DNA from: Bacillota bacterium
GTDB lineage: Bacteria > Bacillota > Sulfobacillia > Sulfobacillales > Sulfobacillaceae
Length of the DNA stretch: 64,000 bases
Assembly (NCBI GenBank): GCA_021821465.1
Contig: JAKACM010000015.1
Span: 1-64,000, forward strand
Direction: 5' to 3'
The first letter of the stretch is position 1. Every line of letters begins with the position of its first letter. The notes beneath the pieces are model-generated. The model saw only the letters and a list, made by a program, of their open reading frames with translations, had not been told where the DNA came from and searched no databases. The position numbers and the translations under genes were made by a program. Below, piece after piece: positions 28,689 through 37,795 of this stretch.

Positions 28689-29627
28689 ATGATAAAGATG
28701 AACAATCAAGAGAAGACACCCGATATTGTTGTAGTGGGCAGCATTGTGGCGGATCTTCCTGTAACCCTTCCGCGAGGTCCTATGATTGGCGAGACCTTGC
28801 CCGTCGAGTCGATTGGATTAACATTAGGGGGAAAAGCCGTCAATCAGGGTTTGCAGGCCTTAAAACTAGGGGAAGCGGTCCTCATTATCGGTAAGGTCGG
28901 TGAGGATGTCTTAGGAACTTGGGTATTCGATCAGTTCACCAAAAGAGGTTTGGACACGCGGGGACTTTTGCAAGCGGGCATGACATCATGCGCTATTCCC
29001 ATGATACTACCCGACTCGCAATATATTTTGCACATTCCCGGTGCCAACCAACTGTTAACGCCGGAAGATATAGAAAGCACGCAAGATCTATGGACTGCGG
29101 GCAAAATTTTGTTAATCCAAGGTGAAATTCCCGTATCGGCATCGATCCGAGCCGCTCAAGTTGCCAAGAGGCGAGGGATGGTAGTGATATGCGATCCGGC
29201 GCCGGCCACGGTCATGACCGATCAATTGTTGCAATTAGTCGACATACTCACTCCCAACAGTCAGGAACTGAGTATGTTGTGCAACTTGCCTACACTGAGT
29301 GTCGGGGAGCAAGCCCGGCAATTGTGGCAAAGGTATCCACAACTCAAGGCATTGATCGTCACTTTAGGGAGCGAAGGTGCGTTATTGCAGACGGACAGTG
29401 AAATGGCCGCACGCATTGCCGCACCCAGTGTAACGACTCTGGATCCCACAGCGGCAGGTGACGCTTTTAACGGAGCTTTGGCCCATTCGCTGGCGCAAGG
29501 TCAATCGCTCTATCAAGCGGTGGAACTTGGATGCTGCGCGGGGGCCTTGGCTGCCAGCCAAAAAGGCTCATCGATTAGTATAGCGTCATTGACCCAAATT
29601 CTGGAGATGTGGGGTGAGGTTTATTAG
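28689..29627 (+). CDS. PfkB-family carbohydrate kinase (ribokinase/fructokinase-like)
   Basis: 312 residues. The sugar-binding GGKAVNQ is at residues 48-54, and the catalytic signature DPTAAGDAFNGAL is at 252-264 with Asp258 as base. The closest pattern is ribokinase, though a fructokinase role would match the neighbouring hydrolase. ATG at 28689 follows AAAGGTAGAG. It lies divergently from the GH32-like gene; the 119-base gap should hold both promoters. A terminator overlaps its stop codon. Confidence 0.9.
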   Translation: MIKMNNQEKTPDIVVVGSIVADLPVTLPRGPMIGETLPVESIGLTLGGKAVNQGLQALKLGEAVLIIGKVGEDVLGTWVFDQFTKRGLDTRGLLQAGMTSCAIPMILPDSQYILHIPGANQLLTPEDIESTQDLWTAGKILLIQGEIPVSASIRAAQVAKRRGMVVICDPAPATVMTDQLLQLVDILTPNSQELSMLCNLPTLSVGEQARQLWQRYPQLKALIVTLGSEGALLQTDSEMAARIAAPSVTTLDPTAAGDAFNGALAHSLAQGQSLYQAVELGCCAGALAASQKGSSISIASLTQILEMWGEVY

Positions 29628-29651
29628 AGGCTTTTCAGCCTCCTTTTCTTT
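29627..29651 (+). terminator. Terminator after the PfkB kinase gene
   Basis: GAGGCT, TTTC, AGCCTC form a 6-bp stem starting at the last base of the stop codon, followed by CTTTTCTTT. Short but well placed. Confidence 0.6.
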
Positions 29652-29918
29652 GATGGTGATATGCCCCGACATTCAGTACGAAATCCCTTGTCTCATTGAA
29701 TATTTTATCCTGTGCCCTTTTCATGAACCTGAACTTGATGGTGAAAAAAATAAAATCTTGCCCCAATTCTACCTAGGGAATACATAAGAGCAGTTGGACT
29801 ATCCTATCTGCGATTACTGAGACTCCCGGATGGGGCGGGTGTTCCTAGTCATTCCCGCGTTTTGACCACTCTCGGAAGTGTAGGGACACCCGTTGAATTT
29901 CTTAAGTTAAGGGCCTCT

Positions 29919-31367
29919 TCAAGGGTCATTTTGAGGATGGCCGCCGTTTTCAGTAATTCGTTCAAATCGTGCTACAATTTCTTCTACGGATAATCCCTTA
30001 GTTTCCGGCATCCACCGTGATATGAAGACAACGGCCAGAATGGATAAGAGCGCAAAGACCAGCATGACAGCTGCGAGGCCCATGCCCTTTTGCAATACTG
30101 GAAATGCTTCGACGATGACAAAGTTAGCTATCCAGTCGGCAAAAGCCACCACAGCAGCCATTCGACCTCGCTGTGCGGTCGGGAAGTACTCTCCTTGGAT
30201 AATCCACCCCGTGCCTCCGACACCAAAGGCAAAAAAGACAATGAAACCGGCCAGGGCTATTAGCAAAGTAATAACACGTGCGAGTCCTCCCAGATAAAGA
30301 AGAACCAAGGCAGCTATAATCATAAAGATCGCCATGCCTCCATAACCAACACGAGAAATTCGGCGTCGGCCCCAATTGTCGATTAATCGAAATCCGATAT
30401 AAGTTGCCGCCATGTTGACTGTGGCCAAAACCAATGTCGCTTCGATACCAGAAACCGCCGCGTGAACCATAGTGACATGCCCAGAGGTGAAGTAGGGCTT
30501 CAAGATTTTGGGACCGTAACTTAGGGGAATGTTAATGCCGGTAATTTGCTGAAAGACCATGAACACCCCCGCTACCAATAGAGCGTAACGCATTCCCGGT
30601 GTTACGTGCCGGGAATTGCGATCTGCCTTGTCCCTTTGGTGATTTCTGGTTCGACGCAGATCGTCTAAAGACGCTTCAATGCCTAAGAGTCCCAGAACTT
30701 TCTGCAGACGCGCCAACTGATTGTGTTCAAGAAGCCAGCGAGGAGACTCCGGCATATGTACGCGATAAATAAGCCCGATGAATCCCGGAATGGCTCCCAA
30801 ACCTAAAATCAACCGCCAATCGATTGTGGTAGCCTGATGTGGAAAGAGCGAAAACACCACAATACCCACGATATACGCGACAAAGATGCCGACAGTAATC
30901 ATCCACTGTTGCAAAATTGCCAAAGATCCGCGCCGAGCCTTCGGGGCGTATTCAGCGATGTATACCGTGGCAATAGCGGAGTCGGCACCGATTGCCAGGC
31001 CGATTAGGGTTCGGGATGCCAAGAGCATAAAGGCATTCACGGTAAAAGCCGACAATAAAGCTCCCACAGCATAAATTGCGGAATCCATTATCAGTAGCGA
31101 TTTTCGTCCCCAAGCATCGGTGATAGGCCCCGCTGCCAAAGCACCAATGGCTGCGCCTAAGGACGACCCGGCTACCAGATAACCTAAGGCGAAACTTCCG
31201 AGATGATAGGGAACAAAGTTCAGAGCTGAACCGATATTGGACAAATCGTAACCAAACAAAAAACCGCCGATAGTGGCCATAATGGTCAACGACCAATAAA
31301 ACGATCCCCCTTTGTTGCTATCCAGTATATTAGTCAGATGCCATGCATCTTTGGAGGGAGAGGCCAT
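29919..31367 (-). CDS. MFS sugar porter (SP family)
   Basis: 482 residues from ATG 31367, preceded by AAGGAAG at eight bases; an open frame upstream to 31553 lacks support. Twelve transmembrane segments. Family signatures: GPITDAWGRKSLL in the 2-3 loop, MPESPRWLLEHNQ before the central loop, RLIDNWGRRRISR in the 8-9 loop, and MPETKGLSVEEIV at the C-terminus. These identify a proton-coupled sugar symporter of the SP family. The substrate cannot be told. It may belong with the LacI sugar island, which ends about 300 bases away. Confidence 0.92.
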   Translation of the reverse strand: MASPSKDAWHLTNILDSNKGGSFYWSLTIMATIGGFLFGYDLSNIGSALNFVPYHLGSFALGYLVAGSSLGAAIGALAAGPITDAWGRKSLLIMDSAIYAVGALLSAFTVNAFMLLASRTLIGLAIGADSAIATVYIAEYAPKARRGSLAILQQWMITVGIFVAYIVGIVVFSLFPHQATTIDWRLILGLGAIPGFIGLIYRVHMPESPRWLLEHNQLARLQKVLGLLGIEASLDDLRRTRNHQRDKADRNSRHVTPGMRYALLVAGVFMVFQQITGINIPLSYGPKILKPYFTSGHVTMVHAAVSGIEATLVLATVNMAATYIGFRLIDNWGRRRISRVGYGGMAIFMIIAALVLLYLGGLARVITLLIALAGFIVFFAFGVGGTGWIIQGEYFPTAQRGRMAAVVAFADWIANFVIVEAFPVLQKGMGLAAVMLVFALLSILAVVFISRWMPETKGLSVEEIVARFERITENGGHPQNDP

Positions 31368-31965
31368 AGATATTCTTCCTTTCAATTCTAAAAGATTGTC
31401 AAGACCATGCATCTTTGTCATCGAAGCTCCAGTGACAAGAAGATCGGTTGCTCTACTGAAGTCCTGATTTCGACAATAGGAGAATTTTGTCGACGGCGCA
31501 AGAAATCGTCGCGAAAAAATCCTCTTGAGAAAATGTTCTGAGCGTTTGAACAATAATCACGACTGAGGTGAAGAAAATGGTTAGTGTCACGGGAAGAAAG
31601 CCTCGAAGAATGACAAGAGACAGAACCAACCGATGTTGGGCCCAGAGGTTTGCTCCTGGTGTTGCCATTCGTTTACGTCAAACACGACCGAGACGGGAAA
31701 AATACCCAAGTGATTTTAAAAACTTGTGCCGGGACCGCGGTAATCCATTACCCGCGAGAAAAGTATTCTGTCGGTCTGTTCTACCTCTTGGAAGTGAGAG
31801 AAAATTCAGATCTACGGGGGTTGTCTATATTTGTTTTTTGACCACTGCTGACATTTCTAATAGCTTTTGAAACATATATATTGCGCCACGATCTGACGCA
31901 ATATAGTATGATCCTTTGCGTAGCAATAATGAACGCAATGTTCCGATGGCTAAGGAGGTGATAAG
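31368..31965. other. Region between divergent transporters, with an inverted repeat
   Basis: About 600 bases holding the upstream regions of the sugar porter (minus) and the EamA gene (plus). At 31877-31905, TATATTGCG and CGCAATATA are perfect 9-bp arms around an 11-base spacer, about 60 bases before the leader ORF; this is a likely operator for the EamA unit. Open frames on either strand have no family. Confidence 0.5.
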
Positions 31966-32019
31966 GTGAACAGAAGAACACTATTTGAAGATGATGTTCC
32001 CGTATTCCTTCGCTACTAG
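31966..32019 (+). CDS. 17-residue leader peptide upstream of the EamA gene
   Basis: GTG at 31966 opens MNRRTLFEDDVPVFLRY, ended by TAG at 32017-32019. It is preceded by AAGGAGGTGAT, an unusually complete match to the 16S rRNA tail. A hairpin, CTTCGCT-ACT-AGCGAAG (32008-32024), covers its last codons and stop. A second small hairpin (TGGACA...TGTCCA) lies between it and the exporter start. This layout suggests translation-controlled attenuation or coupling. It could also be the start of an upstream-extended EamA frame, but the frames differ. Confidence 0.45.
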   Translation: MNRRTLFEDDVPVFLRY

Positions 32020-32089
32020 CGAAGAGAATCCAAATGTGATTACCTTCGCCGGTGGACACAATTCTGTCCAATTTGACGGGGGGATAAAC

Positions 32090-32968
32090 GTGAGATCACG
32101 ATATTTCGGTGGATTGTATATGGCGTTGGCCGCCAGCATCTGGGGTGGCATGTATGTTGTCAGCAAAATCGTTCTGGTAACCATTCAACCTTTAGCATTA
32201 GTATGGCTTAGGTATGTGACAGCTTTGGTGACGTTAGCGGTAGCGGCTCTTGTATCGAAACAATCATGGCGGATTCATCGCCGGGATCTTCCGCTCGTGG
32301 CAGGGATAGGGATTATCGGGTATGCCGGATCAATCTGGGCGCAGTTTCTGGGAACCAAATTATCGACGGCTCAGATGGGTGCTGTGATTACGTCCGCCAC
32401 TCCGGCCTTTATGGTGGTTTTTGGACGAATAATACTCCATGAGAAGATAAGCGTTCGAAAGAGTCTGGCGGTAAGTCTTGCAACTATTGGGGTCGTGCTC
32501 ATTATTGGTCTCGGGACGGCACATGCAAATCGTGTCGACGAGTTAGGGGGTCTGGTCCTGGCTGTGGCTGCGTTGACATGGGCCTTGATGTCCGTTTTGG
32601 TTAAACGCGTTCCTCGAAATTACTCTCAGATAACGATCACGTTCTATGCTATTCTTATCGCCGCCATTGTGATAACTCCCGCGGCGATTAGGCAAGTTGC
32701 GAAGATCCCTGCGGAGGCATGGCTTTATCCGGGGATCATTAGTGGGGTGCTTTATTTGGGAGTTATTTCAACGGCCGGGGCGTTCTTCTTGTGGAATAAA
32801 GGTTTACAGTCGGTCGAAGCATCTTCGGGAGGTCTCTATTTCTTCTTTCAGCCTCTCGTCGGCACAATTTTGGCATGGGTAATATTAGGTGAAATGGTCA
32901 ACTGGTCATTTGGGTTGGGCGCGCTACTCATTCTTGGTAGCGTTTTTCTGATTCTCCGCGAATTTTAA
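32090..32968 (+). CDS. EamA/DMT-family transporter
   Basis: 292 residues from GTG 32090, preceded by GGGGGGAT; the in-frame sequence upstream to 31985 overlaps the leader ORF and lacks the family pattern. Two EamA repeats with ten transmembrane segments: GGLYMALAASIWGGMYVVSK at the start, and a second copy from GGLVLAVAALTWALMSVLVK, near residue 157. The EASSGGLYFFFQPLVGTILA block near residue 245 is typical. These exporters move amino acids, metabolites or drugs; no substrate can be assigned. The upstream leader ORF and hairpins suggest regulation. Confidence 0.9.
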   Translation: MRSRYFGGLYMALAASIWGGMYVVSKIVLVTIQPLALVWLRYVTALVTLAVAALVSKQSWRIHRRDLPLVAGIGIIGYAGSIWAQFLGTKLSTAQMGAVITSATPAFMVVFGRIILHEKISVRKSLAVSLATIGVVLIIGLGTAHANRVDELGGLVLAVAALTWALMSVLVKRVPRNYSQITITFYAILIAAIVITPAAIRQVAKIPAEAWLYPGIISGVLYLGVISTAGAFFLWNKGLQSVEASSGGLYFFFQPLVGTILAWVILGEMVNWSFGLGALLILGSVFLILREF

Positions 32969-33725
32969 GTGTCGTATCACGACTAATGGAGAAGAAGACC
33001 CATGCGCATTCAAAAAGTTGGCTTTACGGTTCGTGAACCGGAGAAGGATGTGTTTATCGCGCCTTTTACTCACAATATCCCTCAAAGAACATCATAAGGA
33101 GGGGTTTGAGATCACCAACTCGTGAGGCTGTCTTTTCGGCGCAGAGCTAAACTCTTACCAGAGTGATCCGGCATAGAATATCGGGGAAAGCACTTGAGAT
33201 GCTTTCCCCAACAGCTATCCCATTGGCAAATTGAAGTTTTTCATAAAAAGAAAAAGACTTCCGGGAAAATAGCGGGATACGTAATCGTCACTGGCTGTCT
33301 TTCGACCATGGTCGCGCGACCAAGCCCATACCGCCGGATGTTCCCTATCTTAAAGATCTTAAGGATCCCATGACGGTTACAGATCGTCATGGATTTCCCA
33401 CAATTTACCCAGGTAGCTATCTGCGCAAGACTTTTTAGTATCCGTAGGCATATGAAGCATTGTTTGGACGAAGCAACTCATGAGTTAGCAGAATCTGAAG
33501 GACAAAGGGAAAGCGTTAGGGTCTCGCAATCTTATGTATCTTTTGCCATATTTTTTATAGACACCTCATTGATATGCTGTGAGAGCATATCACATTCGAG
33601 GCGTTTTTGTTATTCTGCCCGGGCCACTCGCGCCTATTTGCTAGGTGCCACTATAATCAAGAAATGCGAGATTAAGGTCAAAGAGTCTACCACGCAATCA
33701 CTGGAATTAAGGGGGAGAAAAGTGC
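32969..33725. other. Intergenic region with two hairpins
   Basis: About 750 bases. A 31-codon frame at 33003-33098 (MRIQKVGFTVREPEKDVFIA...) has GGAGAAGA upstream but no family. GGGGAAAGCA/TGCTTTCCCC (33183-33209) is a 10-bp stem hairpin. TGATATGCT/AGCATATCA (33570-33592) is a 9-bp stem flanked by CCTC/GAGG and followed by GCGTTTTTG, thus terminator-like. No further gene is supported. Confidence 0.45.
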
Positions 33726-33824
33726 ATGACCACGGCAACAGGCAATTACATTGTTGAAGTAATTTTTCTTTTAACCTTCGTTACGGCGCTACTGTGGCAA
33801 ATACCGACACTAAGAAATATTTAA
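33726..33824 (+). CDS. 32-residue single-span membrane peptide upstream of cytochrome b
   Basis: MTTATGNYIVEVIFLLTFVT continues ALLWQIPTLRNI. Residues 8-25 are one transmembrane helix. ATG follows AAGGGGGAGA (33710-33719) by six bases, a strong ribosome binding site, and the stop is 20 bases before the cytochrome b start. Small one-helix subunits are known in cytochrome b6f-type complexes, so a structural role is possible but inferred from position only. Confidence 0.5.
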   Translation: MTTATGNYIVEVIFLLTFVTALLWQIPTLRNI

Positions 33825-33844
33825 TTGATTCAGGAAGGTCCGGG

Positions 33845-34486
33845 ATGGCGAATCGGACGACGGCTACACGCAAAGCGAGTTCTGAGGTTTTGTCTGCGGA
33901 CACATGGTTACCAGAAAAGATGCCGGAATAAGCCCAAGGTTTTATGTACATGTTGGGTTCGCTTACGGCCTCCAGTTTTGTCGTGTTAGTCCTATCGGGA
34001 GTTATTTTAGCTGCGAACGGGCCCGCAACATGGTCTTACAACGGCCCCATGCTCTTTGCCGCAGCCGTCCACTTTTGGGCGTTACAAGCCTTCTTTTTCT
34101 TTATGATGATGCATTTGTGGCGTGTCTTTTTTACCGGCGCATGGCGCGGCGGACGCCGAGAAACATGGTTACTGGGTGCCGTGGCGTTGATCATTGCCAT
34201 CCCCACGGCTTTTACCGGTTTTCTCATTAATGGAGATTTCTATAGCCAATGGAACGCAGTGCAAGCGAAAGATGGACTTAATGCCACGGGACTGGGCTGG
34301 GTGAATTTACCCAGTGCGGGGCAAATGTTTGGCATGCATGTTGTCGTCTTACCTTTGACCTTAAGTGTAGTGATCTTTGGACACATTTTCCGTGTCCGCA
34401 AAGAGGGGGTAGTGCCTCCATACCCTGATCGCCATCGATCCGAAGGAAAGGAGGATGAAGGTCATGGCAGCACGTTTGGACGATGA
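33845..34486 (+). pseudogene. Cytochrome b (b6-type), interrupted by a nonsense codon
   Basis: The frame from ATG 33845 (AGGAAGG upstream) reads MANRTTATRKASSEVLSADT, then WLPEKMPE, TAA (33929-33931), AQGFMYMLGSLTASSF and on to 34486. Without the stop it is 213 residues, the size of cytochrome b6. Haem ligands: two His 14 apart in helix B (AVHFWALQAFFFFMMMHLWR), and two His 15 apart in helix D (GMHVVVLPLTLSVVIFGHIF), the b6-type spacing. The rest is well conserved, so the stop is recent or an error. A product could start at ATG 33944 but would lose the conserved pre-helix-A segment. No Rieske gene is seen nearby. Confidence 0.8.
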
Positions 34487-35454
34487 GATGATTCACGACT
34501 ATCAATATGTTCCGGAAGACTTCATGAAACACTTAGTGAGCACTCTCGGAATCATTGTCATTTTAGTCTTTGTCTTAGCCGCGGTTTTCGGTGTGCCCGA
34601 AAAACCTCCTTTGACTATCCGCGGCTATGCAACCACGCACCCTGTAGCTTTTGAAAGAATGGCAACCTGCGATTTGAATGGTCAGGGAGAAATCGCGAAT
34701 TACGGGCCACCGTACAATGAGGGCACCGGATACGTTGAATCACAACTCCAAAAAATCTCGGGGATTTGGCACCCGATTAACGCGGAGCAAGACTTTATTC
34801 TCAAACCATTGACCATGACGGCGTCAATCAACCTGCAGATCGTGCCGGCATTGCGGACTTTTGAGACAGCGTCAAGAGCCCAACAAGTCACATGGGCCAA
34901 CAATTATGAGAAGGCTCTCCGCCCTTGACGGAAACTTCGCAGCCCATCGTGTAGTCGTTCCCACCGGGAATTATGGGCCTATGCCTACCTCGATAACCAC
35001 CACGTGGAAATTGGGTAAGTCCGGATTCATGTCTGGCGCCCTGACTCGAAATCCTCATGTGGTGACCCGGTTCAATAATCAGAACTACGTGCTCTTTCTG
35101 GAAGGATCACCACTACACCATGCGGCAAGGCCTCTTGACTTATTGGGGGATCAATGGGGAATTATCCACGCCGCTGTTCCGGGATATCCGGCAGCATGGT
35201 GGATGACAATCCCTACTTGGATTTATCAGTGGCCATTTGTAGCGCATTCGCCCGCGGCCGACGCTTTGGCTCTCAGTATCGGTTTAGTTTTTTGGATGTT
35301 GCTAGCCCTCACCCCATGGATCCCGGGTTGGGACCCCGTTCCGCGTTTTTTAGGAGTTTATAAACTGATTTGGAAGGATTTTTATTACCGTAGAGCCTTG
35401 ATCCAAAAAGACGATGGTCAAAACAAGGTTTCTCCCTCCCGGTTTCCCGGCTAA
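34464..35454 (+). pseudogene. Membrane partner of cytochrome b, frameshifted
   Basis: Starts at ATG 34464 (AAGGAGG nine bases upstream) and overlaps the cytochrome b end by 23 bases. Frame one: an N-terminal helix (LVSTLGIIVILVFVLAAVFG), then a long extracytoplasmic part with ATCDLNGQGEIANYGPPYNE, ending ...NNYEKAL before an early stop at 34926-34928. The protein continues in the +1 frame as SALDGNFAAHRVVV... to a C-terminal helix (ALSIGLVFWMLLALTPWIPG) and ends at 35454. The shift lies within 34911-34922. It is not a normal subunit IV: no PEWY quinone motif is visible. Role unknown, probably with the cytochrome b. Confidence 0.7.
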
Positions 35455-35538
35455 AATCTCTGGCAAGATGGGACCACAACATAGGCCAACACGCCCCGGT
35501 ACGTCGGACGAACTTGCAATGACGAACATCTTCAATAG

Positions 35539-35568
35539 AACCAGCCTGTCCCTGTAGACAGGCTGGTT
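35539..35568 (+). terminator. Terminator between the cytochrome block and the TetR gene
   Basis: AACCAGCCTGTC (35539-35550), CCTGTA loop and GACAGGCTGGTT (35557-35568) form a 12-bp perfect stem followed by TCTTCG. It separates two convergent units and could serve both strands. Confidence 0.75.
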
Positions 35569-35746
35569 TCTTCGAAAGAAAATCTTCGGTTGACCGGGAC
35601 TTAAACTTCCCACCGACGTTATGGGGGAGGGGACGGCAAGTCGGCGATAGGACTGAGTTCTTTTGTACATCTGCAGTTCTTCTTTGATGACGAGATTTTG
35701 TGAAAATCGGGTCTCTCGTAGATGAAAATACGCCAGAGTCCAAATT

Positions 35747-36364
35747 CTATTCTGTCCTGTCAATTCCCAAACTTTCACGCAAAAAGAACGTAATGGCTTG
35801 TCCATAATCAGCAGAAACGGCATCTTGAGACCCCGCCACCGCGATTTGCACAGCCCATCCGTCTTGAGCATTGATAAGAAATTTGGCTATCACGGAAATG
35901 GGAAGTCGAGGATAAAATTCTCCACGATCCACACCGGCTTGAATGACTTCACAAAGGGCGTCAATGAACTTATTAATGCGCTTCATTATATGTGGACGTC
36001 GCTGTGTATCATCGCGGTGCTCCAAATGGTATTCCACAATCATGGCAATGCGCCTGCGGTCCTCTTCCTCAACAGGGCTTGTCTGCATCGATAATTCGAT
36101 TAAAACCGGTGCGATGGGTCCACCCATGACTTTTAGCCGTTTGAACTGGTTTATGATTTCATTGTCCCGGCGTTCCAATAATGACTCGAAGAGGTCGGCC
36201 TTGTTGGCAAAATACAAATAAAATCCGCCCCGACTTATACCTGCTTCTTCCATCACATCCTGAACGGTAGTGCGAGAATAGCCTAAACGCAGAAAGACCT
36301 TCTCACTGGCCAATATCAGTTGGGTTCTTTTCTCTTCCTTATACTCCGGACTGACTTTGGGCAT
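35747..36364 (-). CDS. TetR-family repressor
   Basis: 205 residues. N-terminal HTH: KVFLRLGYSRTTVQDVMEEA then GISRGGFYLYFANKADLFES (residues 22-62), a textbook TetR/AcrR domain; the ligand-binding C-terminal half is variable. ATG 36364 has a GAGGGGAG ribosome binding site. It is downstream of, and overlaps, the MFS efflux gene by 24 bases, so the two form one operon. Two palindromic sites at 37624-37664, upstream of the operon, are probably its operators. The repressor is intact although the pump gene is broken. Confidence 0.92.
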   Translation of the reverse strand: MPKVSPEYKEEKRTQLILASEKVFLRLGYSRTTVQDVMEEAGISRGGFYLYFANKADLFESLLERRDNEIINQFKRLKVMGGPIAPVLIELSMQTSPVEEEDRRRIAMIVEYHLEHRDDTQRRPHIMKRINKFIDALCEVIQAGVDRGEFYPRLPISVIAKFLINAQDGWAVQIAVAGSQDAVSADYGQAITFFLRESLGIDRTE

Positions 36365-37557
36365 TTTTCACTCCCCTCAGTTTCCATACTACCATTCCTT
36401 GAGCCACTCCCCCCACGATCAATAAAAGCCCTGCTAAGAAAAAGGCAAAGAGCCCCCAACATCATCACCACGATAGCTCCGACGACAGGACCCGCCAAGG
36501 CCGCTGCCGAGGATATCATGCTCACCGTTGCCATGGCTCTTCCCGTCCATTGGACTGGTATACTTTGCAATAACAGCGTTTCGAACGGTACTATAGCCAT
36601 AGTGGCACCTCCGCCCGACATGATTACTAACAACGGCACTGCCCAAGAGACGTGTTGGTGAACGGACAGTGCACAACTGATGAGACCCATTGCGAATTGA
36701 CCGAATATCATCCACGCACCAGCTCGAAGGGTTTTGACCCGACCTAAATATATAGCGACCACAACCATTCCCATACCGGATGCTGTCATACTGAATCCCA
36801 GAATACGACTGGCTCCGGAAACATGACGCAATAGAATCACAAATTGCGAATCGACCATCTGCAACACGAAAAACAAGAAACCGAAAAACAGTAACAAAAA
36901 CCGCCACTGGCCGTGTTTCCATAAAAATTGAAACCCAGAACTGGCATCATCCATGCTGAGATTTACTGCCACAGGGTTCAGGCGACCATTGAATCCGGCA
37001 GGAAGAAATCTTACAATTATAGTCGATGAGAGGAAGAAAATGGCTGCCATCCAAAACGGAAAGTCGGATCCGAAAGCTGCTACCAATATTCCGCTTAACC
37101 CCGGGCCGATAATTTTAGTTCCTTGGGCAACGATTGTCCTTATGGCGGTGGCTTGTGTCATATCCTCATCCTTGACAAGTTTCTTCACCATGCTGGTTTC
37201 GGCCGGAGAAAAGAAGGTATCAACCGTTCCGATCAGTGCCAAAATGACGTAGAGTTGCCATAGATTGTGCACGAATATCAAGGAAGCGGTCATCATCGCA
37301 GTCAGGATATTTGCGATCGTCATGACTGTTCGTCCACTCTTGCGATCGGCAAGAATTCCGGCGTAGGGATTCACAAAGACACCCGGCAGAATCATGAACA
37401 CCATTCCCAAGCCTACCGCGACCGGGCCGTCATGCCAATGAATCGCAATAAGGAGTATGACAGTCAAATTCCCGATCCACCGACCAAAGTTCGATAATAC
37501 TTAGGCTATTGACAAGATCAGAAAGTAGCGGTTTCCCAAAAGTCTTGTCTTATACAA
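36341..37557 (-). pseudogene. MFS efflux transporter, one nonsense codon and one frameshift
   Basis: From TTG 37557 (GAGG eight bases upstream) the minus strand reads MYKTRLLGNRYFLILSIA, TAA (37503-37501), VLSNFGRWIGNLTVILLIA and continues open. The conserved helix 1 runs across the stop, so the stop is a lesion (CAA to TAA would explain it). Near the end a run of five G (complement of 36453-36457) shifts the frame; removing one G restores a normal final helix GLFAFFLAGLLLIVGGVAQG and a stop at 36341. Read as it stands, the frame instead runs to 36316 with an abnormal tail. Otherwise a standard twelve-helix drug exporter of about 400 residues, co-transcribed with tetR. Confidence 0.8.
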
Positions 37558-37623
37558 ATCGTTTTCCTCTTCTCTATGGAACAAGTCTCTGAGATTACGT
37601 TAAGGAGTTCGACCAATTTACAA

Positions 37624-37664
37624 TGACATTTATGTCGCTTTTATTTTAAACGACATAAATGTCA
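37624..37664. promoter_or_regulatory. Tandem palindromic operators upstream of the MFS-tetR operon
   Basis: TGACATTTATGTCG (37624-37637) and CGACATAAATGTCA (37651-37664) are each near-palindromic (GACAT..ATGTC) and are also inverted copies of each other, so the whole region forms a long inverted repeat with 13 bases between. Centres are 27 bases apart. Two TetR dimers could bind here, 67-107 bases before the operon start. Confidence 0.65.
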
Positions 37665-37795
37665 TTTTCAAGATGTGGATATTGATGACGAAATTTTCAC
37701 GGGTATAGAGTTTTTGAAAGTTCATCCTAAGGAAGAGGAGTTGAACGGTTTCCTTAAAAATTGTTTGTACTTATACAATTATCTATAATCTGGAT

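Noticed and set aside
32008-32024. Riboswitch upstream of the EamA gene
   Set aside because: The hairpins are small and match no riboswitch class that I know; a leader-peptide mechanism fits better.
33929-33931. TAA in cytochrome b as programmed readthrough
   Set aside because: TAA is the least suppressible stop and no recoding structure is visible; a nonsense mutation or error is simpler.
34911-34928. Programmed frameshift in the cytochrome partner
   Set aside because: No slippery heptamer, internal Shine-Dalgarno sequence or pseudoknot was seen at the shift; a one-base indel is simpler.
35350-35871. 173-codon and 144-codon minus-strand frames after the cytochrome block
   Set aside because: They run across the 35539-35568 terminator and the TetR 3' end and show no domain.
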